DNA from: RGIG2041 sp045537695
Lineage (GTDB): Bacteria > Bacillota > Clostridia > UBA1381 > UMGS1253
DNA: 22,945 bases
NCBI GenBank assembly: GCA_045537695.1
Contig: JAZSQB010000071.1
Span: 1-22,945 of the forward strand
Direction of reading: 5' to 3'
The notes under the pieces are model-generated. The model did not search any database. It saw only the letters and a list, made by a program, of their open reading frames with translations, and was not told where the DNA came from. The position numbers and the translations under genes are program-made. Position 1 is the first letter of the stretch. Each line of letters starts with the position of its first letter. Shown piece by piece: positions 7,679-14,932 of this stretch.

Positions 7679-8128
7679 TTAAAACCTTTTATATCCCGTA
7701 CGCAGCTTTGCGTCGGAATTGCGGCGGAGCGCCTGCATTTTCTCATCACTGTCAGACTTGAACTTCGAAAGCAAATCCTCAAAAGACATATCCGAAGCAT
7801 CACTTTTTAAGGAGTCCACCTCCGCCGGACGCACATTGCCGCTCTGCCTGCGCGGAGAAGCACCACGCGGCCTGCGGTTTTCCTTTTGCTCATCGAGCAA
7901 ACGTTTCTTGATGGAAAGGCTGATTTTACCGCTTTCATCAATTTTTACGACCTTCGCCTTGACAGGGTCGCCCACCTTTAAATGGTCCGCCACCGCCTGC
8001 ACGTACTCTGTCGAAATCTCTGAAATATGTACCAGCGCGTTTACGCCATCCTCCAGCTCAACAAAAGCGCCGAAGGGCATCACACTGACTACCTTTCCTT
8101 CTACTACGCTACCAACCTCATATGCCAT
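7679..8128 (-). CDS. yabR: S1 domain RNA-binding protein (YabR-like)
   Basis: A 149-aa protein with one S1 (OB-fold) domain at about 5-73. Its conserved core is VVSVMPFGAFVELEDGVNAL, HISEIS, and VKAKVVKIDESGKISLSIK. The C-terminal half is basic and low-complexity (RRPRGASPRRQS) and then becomes acidic. It matches YabR/general stress protein 13 in architecture and in position directly after divIC. It probably binds RNA or ribosomes; a precise role is not established. AAGGAGG lies 11 nt upstream of the ATG. It is the last gene of the cluster. Confidence 0.88.
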   Translation of the reverse strand: MAYEVGSVVEGKVVSVMPFGAFVELEDGVNALVHISEISTEYVQAVADHLKVGDPVKAKVVKIDESGKISLSIKKRLLDEQKENRRPRGASPRRQSGNVRPAEVDSLKSDASDMSFEDLLSKFKSDSDEKMQALRRNSDAKLRTGYKRF

Positions 8129-8173
8129 AAATCCTGCGTCCTCCTTTGTGGATATGCCTATAAAACCACTGGG

Positions 8174-8506
8174 TTATTCACCCGATACGTCAACAAATAC
8201 TTTTTCGTTTTCTTCCACCAGTCCGAGACGCTCTTTGGCAAACAGCTTCTGATACTCTTCTGTTTTATACAGCTTCGTCATATTGTCATAATGCTCTTTT
8301 TCTTTTTGCTGTGCATCAATTTGACGCATCAAATCTTTAATCTGTGCATCCAGTTGCATACCTGCCTTTGTCTGGCGGTGAAAACTGAGTCCCAAAACAA
8401 TGACTGCGATGCATACAATACTTACAATTGTAACGGTACGAATTTTTTTGGTCTGCTTCGCGCGATTGCTCTCGCGATTTGCCTTCTTTTCCTGCAATCT
8501 TTCCAA
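8174..8506 (-). CDS. divIC: Septum formation initiator, DivIC/FtsL type
   Basis: A small bitopic division protein: basic N-terminus (QEKKANRESNRAKQTKK), one membrane segment (TVTIVSIVCIAVIVLGL), then an extracytoplasmic coiled coil (MQLDAQIKDLMRQIDAQQKE) and an acidic tail. DivIC works with DivIB and FtsL in the septal complex. The start is set at TTG 8506 because GGAGG sits 9 nt upstream. A GTG at 8560 would add 18 residues overlapping yabQ but lacks a ribosome-binding site. The call rests on architecture plus its position between yabQ and the S1 gene, as in B. subtilis; the sequence family itself is weakly conserved. Confidence 0.83.
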   Translation of the reverse strand: MERLQEKKANRESNRAKQTKKIRTVTIVSIVCIAVIVLGLSFHRQTKAGMQLDAQIKDLMRQIDAQQKEKEHYDNMTKLYKTEEYQKLFAKERLGLVEENEKVFVDVSGE

Positions 8507-8535
8507 AGAAAAACGCCTCCCTGCATTACAGTTTT

Positions 8536-9045
8536 TCACTTCTTTTTCAGCACGAGCCACGTCTGAAAAAAGAAGCGCTTTATGTCTTCTTTTGTTCGTT
8601 TACCGCAACGGCACACTTTCTTTTTCAACGGCAAAAGCGGTCGCGCGCAAAAACAAAAAACTCTGTATATTATTTTATACAAAAACGCCAGTATAGTCAA
8701 TACTATTTTTAAAATTAAGCGCAGGATTTTTTCGATTTTATCAAAAACCCAACCAAAAACGAAGCGCATAATCGGACTGAGCGTCAAAAAATACAGTGTT
8801 GCACCCAAAAGAAGCCCCAACACCGTATACCAGCGCAGCGACCCATCATCAAAAATAAAATTCAATATAAAAATACCGACGGCAATGAGCGTCCACAAAA
8901 GCAAGTCCGAAAATCCTGCCGTAATCCGACGTTTTTTGCCTTTCGGGCGCAGACAATAAAAAATATCCGAAACCAGACCGCTGACAGCACCGCCAAGTAG
9001 CATCGCCAAAAAAGCCGTCAGCTGACTACTGATGGAAACTTCCAT
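8536..9045 (-). CDS. yabQ: Spore cortex biosynthesis protein YabQ
   Basis: A 169-aa membrane protein. The visible hydrophobic segments are at about 8-30, 46-65, 72-92 and 104-130, followed by a basic cytoplasmic-type tail. YabQ is made in the mother cell under sigma-E in B. subtilis and is needed for the spore cortex. The frame is open further upstream to 9201, but the ATG at 9045 is the true start: it has GAGG 8 nt before it, begins MEVSISSQLTAFLAML as in the family, and follows the yabP stop by 10 nt. The segment SGLVSDIFYCLR near residue 22-33 fits the conserved N-terminal part of YabQ. Confidence 0.88.
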   Translation of the reverse strand: MEVSISSQLTAFLAMLLGGAVSGLVSDIFYCLRPKGKKRRITAGFSDLLLWTLIAVGIFILNFIFDDGSLRWYTVLGLLLGATLYFLTLSPIMRFVFGWVFDKIEKILRLILKIVLTILAFLYKIIYRVFCFCARPLLPLKKKVCRCGKRTKEDIKRFFFQTWLVLKKK

Positions 9046-9055
9046 AAGCTGCGCC

Positions 9056-9328
9056 TCAACCAAACAGTTTGGAAAGCAAACCCTTTTTCTCGCGTCCGCC
9101 TTCCGTATAAACAAACTCATCAATACTGCCTTCAATACACAGTTCCCCGTTGTCCATATTGAACTTCTGCATATGCAGTCCGCTGCCGCTGACGAGCACA
9201 ACGCCCATATTGGTATGAATTACCATATTCTCTTCATCAAAGCTTTCCACATCTTCCACCCCGTCGAGGACAAGCTTTTCCCGATTTTCGATGGTGACGC
9301 AGTGCGTATGCGTTCTTTTTTCTTCCAT
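9056..9328 (-). CDS. yabP: Sporulation protein YabP
   Basis: A 90-aa protein of the YabP/YqfC family, made of short beta strands: HCVTIENREKLVLDGVEDVE, then SFDEENMVIHTNMGVVLVSG and a C-terminal GELCIEGSIDEFVY. In B. subtilis YabP is a mother-cell protein required, with YabQ, for spore formation. GGAGG lies 10 nt upstream of the ATG. A sigma-E-like promoter starts in the stop codon of the preceding S4 gene, so yabP-yabQ can be switched on separately from the housekeeping genes upstream. Confidence 0.92.
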   Translation of the reverse strand: MEEKRTHTHCVTIENREKLVLDGVEDVESFDEENMVIHTNMGVVLVSGSGLHMQKFNMDNGELCIEGSIDEFVYTEGGREKKGLLSKLFG

Positions 9329-9359
9329 AAATAAAAAACCTCCATATACTGTTTTTCAC

Positions 9360-9388
9360 AATATATGAAAGCCTTTATAAAAATATGT
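9360..9388 (-). promoter_or_regulatory. Sigma-E-like sporulation promoter for yabP-yabQ
   Basis: On the minus strand ACATATT (9382-9388), a 14-nt spacer and CATATATT (9360-9367) fit the sigma-E elements (KMATATT, 13-15 nt, CATACAnT) with about one mismatch in each box. It lies 32 nt upstream of the yabP ATG, and the -35 overlaps the stop of the S4 gene. Confidence 0.65.
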
Positions 9389-9630
9389 CAGTCCAGAATT
9401 TTATACATCGTCGCCGCATCATTTTTGAGCACGTGCTCTGCAATAGCCGCCACCTCAGCACGCACCGTCTTTTCACCGAAGGTAATCTCAATTACATCGC
9501 CAATTTTCACCGCATACGACGCTTTTGCCACCTTGCCGTTGACGCTGATTCTACCGGTATCACACGCTTCATTGGCAACGCCGCGCCGTTTAATCAGTCT
9601 GGAAACCTTTAAATATTTATCCAATCGCAT
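9388..9630 (-). CDS. rqcP: S4 domain RNA-binding protein (RqcP/YabO-like)
   Basis: An 80-aa protein that is almost entirely an S4 domain: MRLDKYLKVSRLIKRRGVAN, then GRISVNGKVAKASYAVKIGD. This matches RqcP (YabO), which binds stalled 50S subunits and helps RqcH add C-terminal alanine tails in ribosome quality control. The related heat-shock protein Hsp15 shares the fold, but the size and the position between mazG/HU and yabP favour RqcP. AGGAG lies 8 nt upstream of the ATG. It follows the HU gene and its terminator by about 30 nt. Confidence 0.88.
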   Translation of the reverse strand: MRLDKYLKVSRLIKRRGVANEACDTGRISVNGKVAKASYAVKIGDVIEITFGEKTVRAEVAAIAEHVLKNDAATMYKILD

Positions 9631-9662
9631 ACTGTCTCTCCTCTTCTATCGCACTTTAGATG

Positions 9663-9693
9663 AAAACAACCCCGGCGCACGCGCCGAGGTTGT
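9663..9693 (-). terminator. Terminator after the HU gene
   Basis: Arms 9666-9677 and 9682-9693 pair with one C-A mismatch and a 4-nt loop. The minus strand continues with TTTTC. It lies inside the cluster, so it probably attenuates read-through from the strongly expressed HU gene into rqcP and yabP. Confidence 0.75.
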
Positions 9694-9711
9694 CCGCATT
9701 ATGAACTTAGA

Positions 9712-9984
9712 TTATTTAATCGCGTCCTTAAGAGCCTTACCAACTTTGAAAGCCGGAACCTTGGAAGCCGGAATCTTGATCTCAGCCTTTGTCTGCGGGT
9801 TTCTGCCGACTCTTGCAGCTCTTTCTCTAACTTCGAATGTACCGAAGCCTTCGAGCTGAACCTTGTCGCCCTTCTTAAGAGCACCTGTGATGTTCTCGAT
9901 AAGAGCGTTGATTGCCTTTTCAGCATCCTTCTTGGAAATGTCTGCAGAAGCAGCTACGTTTGCAATAAGTTCTGTCTTGTTCAT
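9712..9984 (-). CDS. hup: DNA-binding protein HU
   Basis: A 90-aa histone-like protein, the exact family length. The N-terminal helical dimerisation region starts MNKTELIANVAASADISKKD, followed by VQLEGFGTFEVRERAARVGR and the DNA-clamping arm with RNPQT (61-65), where P63 is the intercalating proline. It binds and bends DNA as a dimer throughout the nucleoid. TAAGGAGG lies 8 nt upstream of the ATG. Its codon use looks more selective than its neighbours (AAG-rich, few rare codons), as expected for a highly expressed gene. It lies between mazG and rqcP, where B. subtilis has no HU gene. Confidence 0.96.
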   Translation of the reverse strand: MNKTELIANVAASADISKKDAEKAINALIENITGALKKGDKVQLEGFGTFEVRERAARVGRNPQTKAEIKIPASKVPAFKVGKALKDAIK

Positions 9985-10067
9985 ATATAATTCCTCCTTA
10001 AAAAAGTATTAACATAAGGAAACTTCTCTTTTTTTTCGTAAAATCCTTTTATTTCTTGAAAAATTTT

Positions 10068-10856
10068 TTATTTTTTTTCGTTTTTTGCCTTCTGCCACAA
10101 GGATTCAAGCGCATCTAACGTCAAATTACACAAATTTTCTCCGTTTTCTTGTGCAATTTGCTCTAAAATCGCAAAGCGGTCGATAAACTTGTCTGTCGCA
10201 TGGCGCAGCGCTTCTTCGGGATCCGTATGCACAAAACGAGAAATATTGACCGCCGAAAACAGCAAATCGCCGAGTTCTTCATCCACCTCTGCCTGGTTGC
10301 CCGAAGCAATCGCCGCCTCCAGTTCCACCGTTTCTTCCTTCAGCTTGTCTATTGCACCGGACACATCCGGCCAGTCAAAGCCGACATTTTTTGCCTTCTT
10401 CTGTACCTTTGCCGCACGAGTCAGCGCCGGCAGTGCTGCTATCACATCGCGCATAGATTCCGTCGTGCTTTTCAGTCCCTTTTCTTTCTGCTTGTTTTTC
10501 TCCCATGTTGCCAGTGCCTCTGCGCCGTCCTGCGCCGCATCTTCACCGAATACGTGCGTGTGCCTTGCAATCAGCTTCTCGCAGATTTCATATAAAACAT
10601 CACTTAAATCAAACGCGCCGCGCTCCTTGGCAATCTGCGCATGAAACACCACCTGCAATAAAAGGTCACCCAGCTCGTTGGCAAACAAGGCATCATTTCC
10701 CTTTTCCAGTGCGTCAATCGCTTCATAGGACTCCTCTATCATACACGCCTTGATGGAATCGTGCGTCTGCGCCGCATCCCACGGACAGCCCCCTTCGCCG
10801 CGGAGTCTTTCCATAATCTGTACCAAATCGTCTATTGTATACACTTTTTTCTCCAT
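10068..10856 (-). CDS. mazG: Nucleoside triphosphate pyrophosphohydrolase MazG
   Basis: A 262-aa enzyme that hydrolyses NTPs to NMP and pyrophosphate, with two tandem MazG domains. Domain 1 starts with the GGCPWDAAQTHDSIK signature (22-36) and has the metal-binding EESYE (41-45) and E61-L-G-D64. Domain 2 has EETVE (174-178) and E194-L-G-D197. The two-domain length agrees with E. coli MazG and with the C-terminal part of B. subtilis YabN; the methylase domain of YabN is absent. It starts 1 nt after the flippase stop, with only a weak ribosome-binding site, so it is probably translationally coupled. Confidence 0.93.
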   Translation of the reverse strand: MEKKVYTIDDLVQIMERLRGEGGCPWDAAQTHDSIKACMIEESYEAIDALEKGNDALFANELGDLLLQVVFHAQIAKERGAFDLSDVLYEICEKLIARHTHVFGEDAAQDGAEALATWEKNKQKEKGLKSTTESMRDVIAALPALTRAAKVQKKAKNVGFDWPDVSGAIDKLKEETVELEAAIASGNQAEVDEELGDLLFSAVNISRFVHTDPEEALRHATDKFIDRFAILEQIAQENGENLCNLTLDALESLWQKAKNEKK

Positions 10857-10857
10857 T

Positions 10858-12465
10858 TTATTTTTCCACCATCCAATGCAATTTCGTAAAAATACGCAAA
10901 ATCAAATCCCCTTTGGGTAGCAGCAGCACATCCACCGGCAAAATGCCGCGCAACAACAGCATCATGGCAAAATACACTACGGCGCCAACGCCGATGGCGC
11001 CAAGCAAAGCAATACTGCCGCCCACAACCGGCAATAAAAGCACATACACGCCATAAGCACAGATGCCCATCACCAGTCCGCTCAGCAGCGGTTTGATTAA
11101 AAACGCACCCGCATCGTAGCGGACCTTGGAAATGCGACGAATTTCTATCAAATTCAGCACCATCACCGTAAGGTAGCATAAAATTGTACCCACCGGCGCA
11201 CCGTTGATGTTAATTTCCGGTCGGGAAATCAGCAGAAAGTTTATCAGCACCTTGACTGCGCCGCCAATCGCCATAAAGATGACCGGCTTCCACACGCATC
11301 CGTATGCCTGCAAAATAGCGTTCGTTACCTGCACCAAGGTCACAAACGCGACCGCAATGCCCATCAGGTTTAATAAAAACGCGTGATTTGCATCATTATA
11401 TACAAAGGAAAGCACCGGCGCTGCCAATACAGAAAGTCCCACCGCGCACGGCAGTGCAATCAGCACCGTAATACGCATCGCAGATGCCGCCGTATCCTTC
11501 GCCGTATCCGCATCGCCCACCGCCAGAGCAGCCGATAATGCCGGCACCACGCTGACCGCCAATGCCGCTACCACGGTCGGCGCCAGATTAAACATCGTCA
11601 CGGCGCGCCCGAGATACCCGCTCAGGCTTAAATACTCTGCTTCGCTGTAACCAATGCTGCCTAAGAGATTAAAAATCATTGCCGTATCAATCATCGTTGT
11701 CAGCGTAAAGACCGATGCGCCGAGCGTAATCGGAATCGCTGTTTTAAAAATCTCTCTAAAAATTTCTTTTGCGCTTTTATGCGCGCCTGCATCCGCTTTT
11801 GCAAGCTGTCTACCGGCGCGTCTCGCCCGACGGCTGCATAGCAAAATCGCCAGAAAGCCAAGCGCCGCACCGCAGCTGACGCCGCCGATGGCACCCGCCG
11901 CACCGACCGGCAGGGAAATCTTTGTCAGTAAATACGCCAAAATCAAACCAAGCAGCAGCTTGCCAACCGCTTCCGCCACTTCAGAGACCGCCGTCGGCAT
12001 CATATTGCCGTAGCCCTGCGTATACCCGCGGTACACGGACATCAGCGCCACAAAAAAGATACTCGGCGAAAGCGCGCGAATCGAAAGCGCAACCGCATCC
12101 GCATTTAAAAGATCGGCAAACCAATTTGCGCCAAGCAACAAAATCATACTGCCCAAAAGTCCGACCGAGCACATAAAAGTCAGCGCAACGCGGAAAATCT
12201 TTTCCGCCTCGCGATGGCGCCCGACCGCTTTTGATGCCGAAACCATTTTCGAAATTGCTACCGGCAAGCCGGCAGTCGAGACCACAAACATCCAGCTGTA
12301 GATAGAATACGCCGCATTGTATATGCCCATACCCGTCGTTTTTAATATCATACGGTCGAGCGGAATTTTATACAACGCACCGAGCAGCTTAATCAGAATA
12401 TGCGCCGCTGCAATAATCGCCGCACCGCGCACAAACGCTTTTCCGGTTTTGCTCACCTCGTTCAT
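10858..12465 (-). CDS. Polysaccharide/lipid II-type flippase, SpoVB/YabM-like (MOP superfamily)
   Basis: A 535-aa integral membrane protein with about 14 hydrophobic segments. The N-terminal helix is FVRGAAIIAAAHILIKLLGA, followed by the family-typical ALYKIPLDRMI and GMGIYNAAYSIYSW. SpoVB, YabM and MurJ-like MOP exporters move lipid-linked oligosaccharides or lipid II outward for wall, spore-cortex or capsule synthesis. Gene order (before mazG and the yab genes) points to the YabM branch; SpoVB itself is also possible. The ATG at 12465 is preceded by GGAAAGG-rich sequence. It is the first gene of the minus-strand cluster, but I could not find a convincing promoter. Confidence 0.88.
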   Translation of the reverse strand: MNEVSKTGKAFVRGAAIIAAAHILIKLLGALYKIPLDRMILKTTGMGIYNAAYSIYSWMFVVSTAGLPVAISKMVSASKAVGRHREAEKIFRVALTFMCSVGLLGSMILLLGANWFADLLNADAVALSIRALSPSIFFVALMSVYRGYTQGYGNMMPTAVSEVAEAVGKLLLGLILAYLLTKISLPVGAAGAIGGVSCGAALGFLAILLCSRRARRAGRQLAKADAGAHKSAKEIFREIFKTAIPITLGASVFTLTTMIDTAMIFNLLGSIGYSEAEYLSLSGYLGRAVTMFNLAPTVVAALAVSVVPALSAALAVGDADTAKDTAASAMRITVLIALPCAVGLSVLAAPVLSFVYNDANHAFLLNLMGIAVAFVTLVQVTNAILQAYGCVWKPVIFMAIGGAVKVLINFLLISRPEININGAPVGTILCYLTVMVLNLIEIRRISKVRYDAGAFLIKPLLSGLVMGICAYGVYVLLLPVVGGSIALLGAIGVGAVVYFAMMLLLRGILPVDVLLLPKGDLILRIFTKLHWMVEK

Positions 12466-12622
12466 AGACGCCTTTCCTTTCCAAAAATTCTCATTTATAA
12501 CATTTTAACACAAATGTGCTTGTTTTTAAAGGCTTTGTTTAAATTTTTCTTGTTTATTTTTCTTCACCGCTTCCATACTAAGATTGTGTCCGTAATTTAA
12601 AAAAGAAACGAGGGTGAAATTT

Positions 12623-12799
12623 ATGCGCAAAATGGGCTTTTTAAAAGGCGTACTGACCGGTGCACTCGCCGGCGGCGTTGCGATGCTGCTCTTCGACCCG
12701 ATTACGCCAAGACAGCGCCGCAGAATGAAAAAGCAGGCAAACCGGATGATGCATTCCGTCGGCGATATGTTTGAGAGCATGACGTGCGACAATCCGTAA
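12623..12799 (+). CDS. Small membrane-anchored protein, YtxH-like
   Basis: A 58-aa protein: MRKMGFLKGVLTGALAGGVA, then MLLFDPITPRQRRRMKKQAN. It has one glycine-rich membrane segment, a small DP-x-TP turn and a strongly basic cytoplasmic helix. This resembles YtxH-type proteins, but the match is by pattern only. The ATG at 12623 is preferred over an in-frame GTG at 12614, because the GTG is part of the GAGGGTG ribosome-binding site, 6 nt before the ATG. It diverges from the flippase gene; no strong promoter is evident. Function unknown. Confidence 0.65.
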   Translation: MRKMGFLKGVLTGALAGGVAMLLFDPITPRQRRRMKKQANRMMHSVGDMFESMTCDNP

Positions 12800-12881
12800 G
12801 CCATAAGACTGTAGCATAGAATGCAGATTTATGCAAGCATATGTAAACAAAACCTCCCTTTTCACAATGGAGCCTTTCTCC

Positions 12882-12926
12882 ATAAGCAAAAAGGACTGTA
12901 AAATTTTTACAGTCCTTTTTGCTTAT
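12882..12926. terminator. Bidirectional terminator, 22-bp perfect arms
   Basis: Left arm 12882-12903 and right arm 12905-12926 are perfect complements around one base (core AAAAAGGACTGTAAAA). The stop codon and the last codons of the sulfatase gene lie in the right arm. It also serves the small plus-strand gene. Confidence 0.88.
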
Positions 12927-14814
12927 ATACATAGTGTTTACCATGCAATATATCATATTGAATATATTTGAAATCTTTTTCCAATGCCGTCAAATCCGCC
13001 GGCATTTCTTTTTGGCGCTTACCTGCGGCATCCACCATAAAATACGGATTGATGACCGGCATGGCATCGTAGAGCGCATACAGCGTGTTAAAATATGCCG
13101 GCACTTTGTAAAGACCGCTCTGGCGCAACAGCTCCAATCCAAGGTTACCCGCGCTCATCACATCATCAAAGCCGGATGTGTCTATATCATAATTCGCCCA
13201 CAAAATATACGGCGTTTTATACAGTGCCTCGTGCTTAGTGCTGTCAAACGGCAGGACATTTTCAATATAACCGCCCTCGCGGTAGGTACTGCCGTCCGTG
13301 CCGAGCAGCGGCAAATGGTCACCATACATTAAAATGATTGTCGGTTCATCCGCCGTGCGGAAATAATCTACCAGCTTTTTAAATGCCACATCCGCTTCGT
13401 ACACGCCTTGCGTGTAGTCCAAAAGCCCTTCGGCATCCATCTTGCTGAGTCCCGTATTGCCGATTTCCACATCATAGGCAGGATAGCGCCCCGGCGTATA
13501 GCCGCCGTGATTCTGCATCGTCACCGTAAACATAAACATGCGGTTACGCACTTTGTTTTCAAACGTTTGAATAATATGGTCTGTTACCTCCATATCCGAA
13601 ATATACCAACCGGATTTTTCCGGCGCTTCCATATCGTTCATACCGTCATAGCGGTCAAACCCCAGCAGCGGATACGCGCGATTCCGGCTGTAGAAATTTT
13701 TGTGGTACGGATGAAATGCCACCGTCTGATAGCCGTTATCACGATAGGTAGACACAATGGAAGGCGTTTCATTCGTAATATACTGCACATACGGATAGCC
13801 ATAGCTTGCAAGATAGCTGCAATTAAACCCTGTCAAGGCTTCAAACTCCGGCAGACACGTACCGCCGGCAAATACGCTCGATGCCATCTCGCCCATTTTG
13901 CCGTTCTTTTCTTTCCCGATGGCACGGATGTTTTTAAGCGGGTCTTTCGAAAACGCCGTCTTCTCCATCGAATACACATCCCAAAGTGCCTCACTCTGGA
14001 TAAAAATCACATTTGGCTTTACTTGCCCCTCTGCAAAATAGTTTTTGTCCGCGTGCTTTGTGCGGATATCCTCCATTTTCTCCGGACTGTATCCGTCCAT
14101 TTTGCTGACAAACATATCGCCGATGCGCGGAAAAAAGGTTAAAACCAAGCCGTTTTCACGGTAGTTTTCCACTGGATTGAACGCCGCAATTTTCACGTCC
14201 ATCTTCGCAAGCGTACTGTGGCGAAAATCATAATGGATGCACAGGGCATATACACTCGTTGCAAAAAAGACAAGCGCAAAACATACACAGCATATACGCA
14301 GCTTCCAGCGCATTTTAATGCGCGGCGTATTTTTGCAGAATTTATAATAACGCCAAAACATGGCCGCACCAGCCAGCGCCGCCACCACGGCAAACGGCAC
14401 CAGCGGTATGCGCACAAAGCTCGTCACCGTACCAAGCTCGCCAATCATCAGCACATCCGTCGGCAAAAGCGGGTCGCCCGTCAGGGAAATCATAACCTCT
14501 GTCGCCAAGCCGAGCACGTAAAACAAAATCATATTGATGAGCACCGCCGTCGGCGTATGCTGCGTAAAGCACCACAAAAAGCACTGCACTGCAAGCAAAA
14601 ACAAATAAGAGAGCAGAATCTTTAACAAAAAAAACGGTGAGTAAAAAAAGAGCAAAATGGCATTACCATTTGTCAAATGCATAATTTCCAGCACGACCAA
14701 AAGCAACAGTGGCATCCCAAAGAAGGCGACCGTATGCTGATTCCAAATCGAACGCCCCGCCTCTGTCTTTACTTTTTTCATAAATAGCGCTTTTAGTTTT
14801 TCACACACGCTCAT
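12907..14814 (-). CDS. LTA synthase-like phosphoglycerol transferase (alkaline phosphatase/sulfatase superfamily)
   Basis: A 635-aa membrane enzyme. Four to five hydrophobic segments (about 29-200) precede an extracellular catalytic domain. The catalytic signatures match LTA synthase: PNVIFIQSEALWD with metal ligand E275, FAGGTCLPEFEALTG with the probable nucleophile T319, TMQNHGGY with H436, and MYGDHLPLLG with D499/H500. LtaS-type enzymes polymerise glycerol phosphate from phosphatidylglycerol onto a lipid anchor; related enzymes modify other glycans. The start at 14814 (MSVCEKLK) is chosen over 14961 and 14835 because GGGGAG lies just upstream, and the longer form would overlap the upstream gene. 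Confidence 0.88.
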   Translation of the reverse strand: MSVCEKLKALFMKKVKTEAGRSIWNQHTVAFFGMPLLLLVVLEIMHLTNGNAILLFFYSPFFLLKILLSYLFLLAVQCFLWCFTQHTPTAVLINMILFYVLGLATEVMISLTGDPLLPTDVLMIGELGTVTSFVRIPLVPFAVVAALAGAAMFWRYYKFCKNTPRIKMRWKLRICCVCFALVFFATSVYALCIHYDFRHSTLAKMDVKIAAFNPVENYRENGLVLTFFPRIGDMFVSKMDGYSPEKMEDIRTKHADKNYFAEGQVKPNVIFIQSEALWDVYSMEKTAFSKDPLKNIRAIGKEKNGKMGEMASSVFAGGTCLPEFEALTGFNCSYLASYGYPYVQYITNETPSIVSTYRDNGYQTVAFHPYHKNFYSRNRAYPLLGFDRYDGMNDMEAPEKSGWYISDMEVTDHIIQTFENKVRNRMFMFTVTMQNHGGYTPGRYPAYDVEIGNTGLSKMDAEGLLDYTQGVYEADVAFKKLVDYFRTADEPTIILMYGDHLPLLGTDGSTYREGGYIENVLPFDSTKHEALYKTPYILWANYDIDTSGFDDVMSAGNLGLELLRQSGLYKVPAYFNTLYALYDAMPVINPYFMVDAAGKRQKEMPADLTALEKDFKYIQYDILHGKHYVYKQKGL

Positions 14815-14872
14815 CCTGCTCCCCTTTATATGCATAACATTGTTATTTTCCCTTTTAAAATATCGTAAGTAC

Positions 14873-14910
14873 AATCGAAAAACTGCCGTATACAGAGTCG
14901 TTTTTCGATT
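14873..14910. repeat. Inverted repeat between the CpXC and sulfatase genes
   Basis: Arms AATCGAAAAAC (14873-14883) and GTTTTTCGATT (14900-14910) are perfect complements around 16 nt that include the small palindrome GTATAC. It lies after the CpXC gene and before the sulfatase start. It may be a terminator or a regulator site; the T-run is inside the stem rather than after it. Confidence 0.55.
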
Positions 14911-14932
14911 GCTTTGCTTTTTGCGCATCGTT

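Noticed and set aside
7640..7680. Complete tRNA gene on the plus strand
   Set aside because: Only a T-arm-like piece is present; there is no acceptor partner, D-arm or anticodon arm at the right distance.
9046..9201. N-terminal extension of YabQ to 9201
   Set aside because: It lies antiphase inside yabP, and the family N-terminus and ribosome-binding site match the ATG at 9045.
12702..12956. Minus-strand open frames opposite the small plus-strand gene
   Set aside because: They cross the bidirectional terminator and have no ribosome-binding site.
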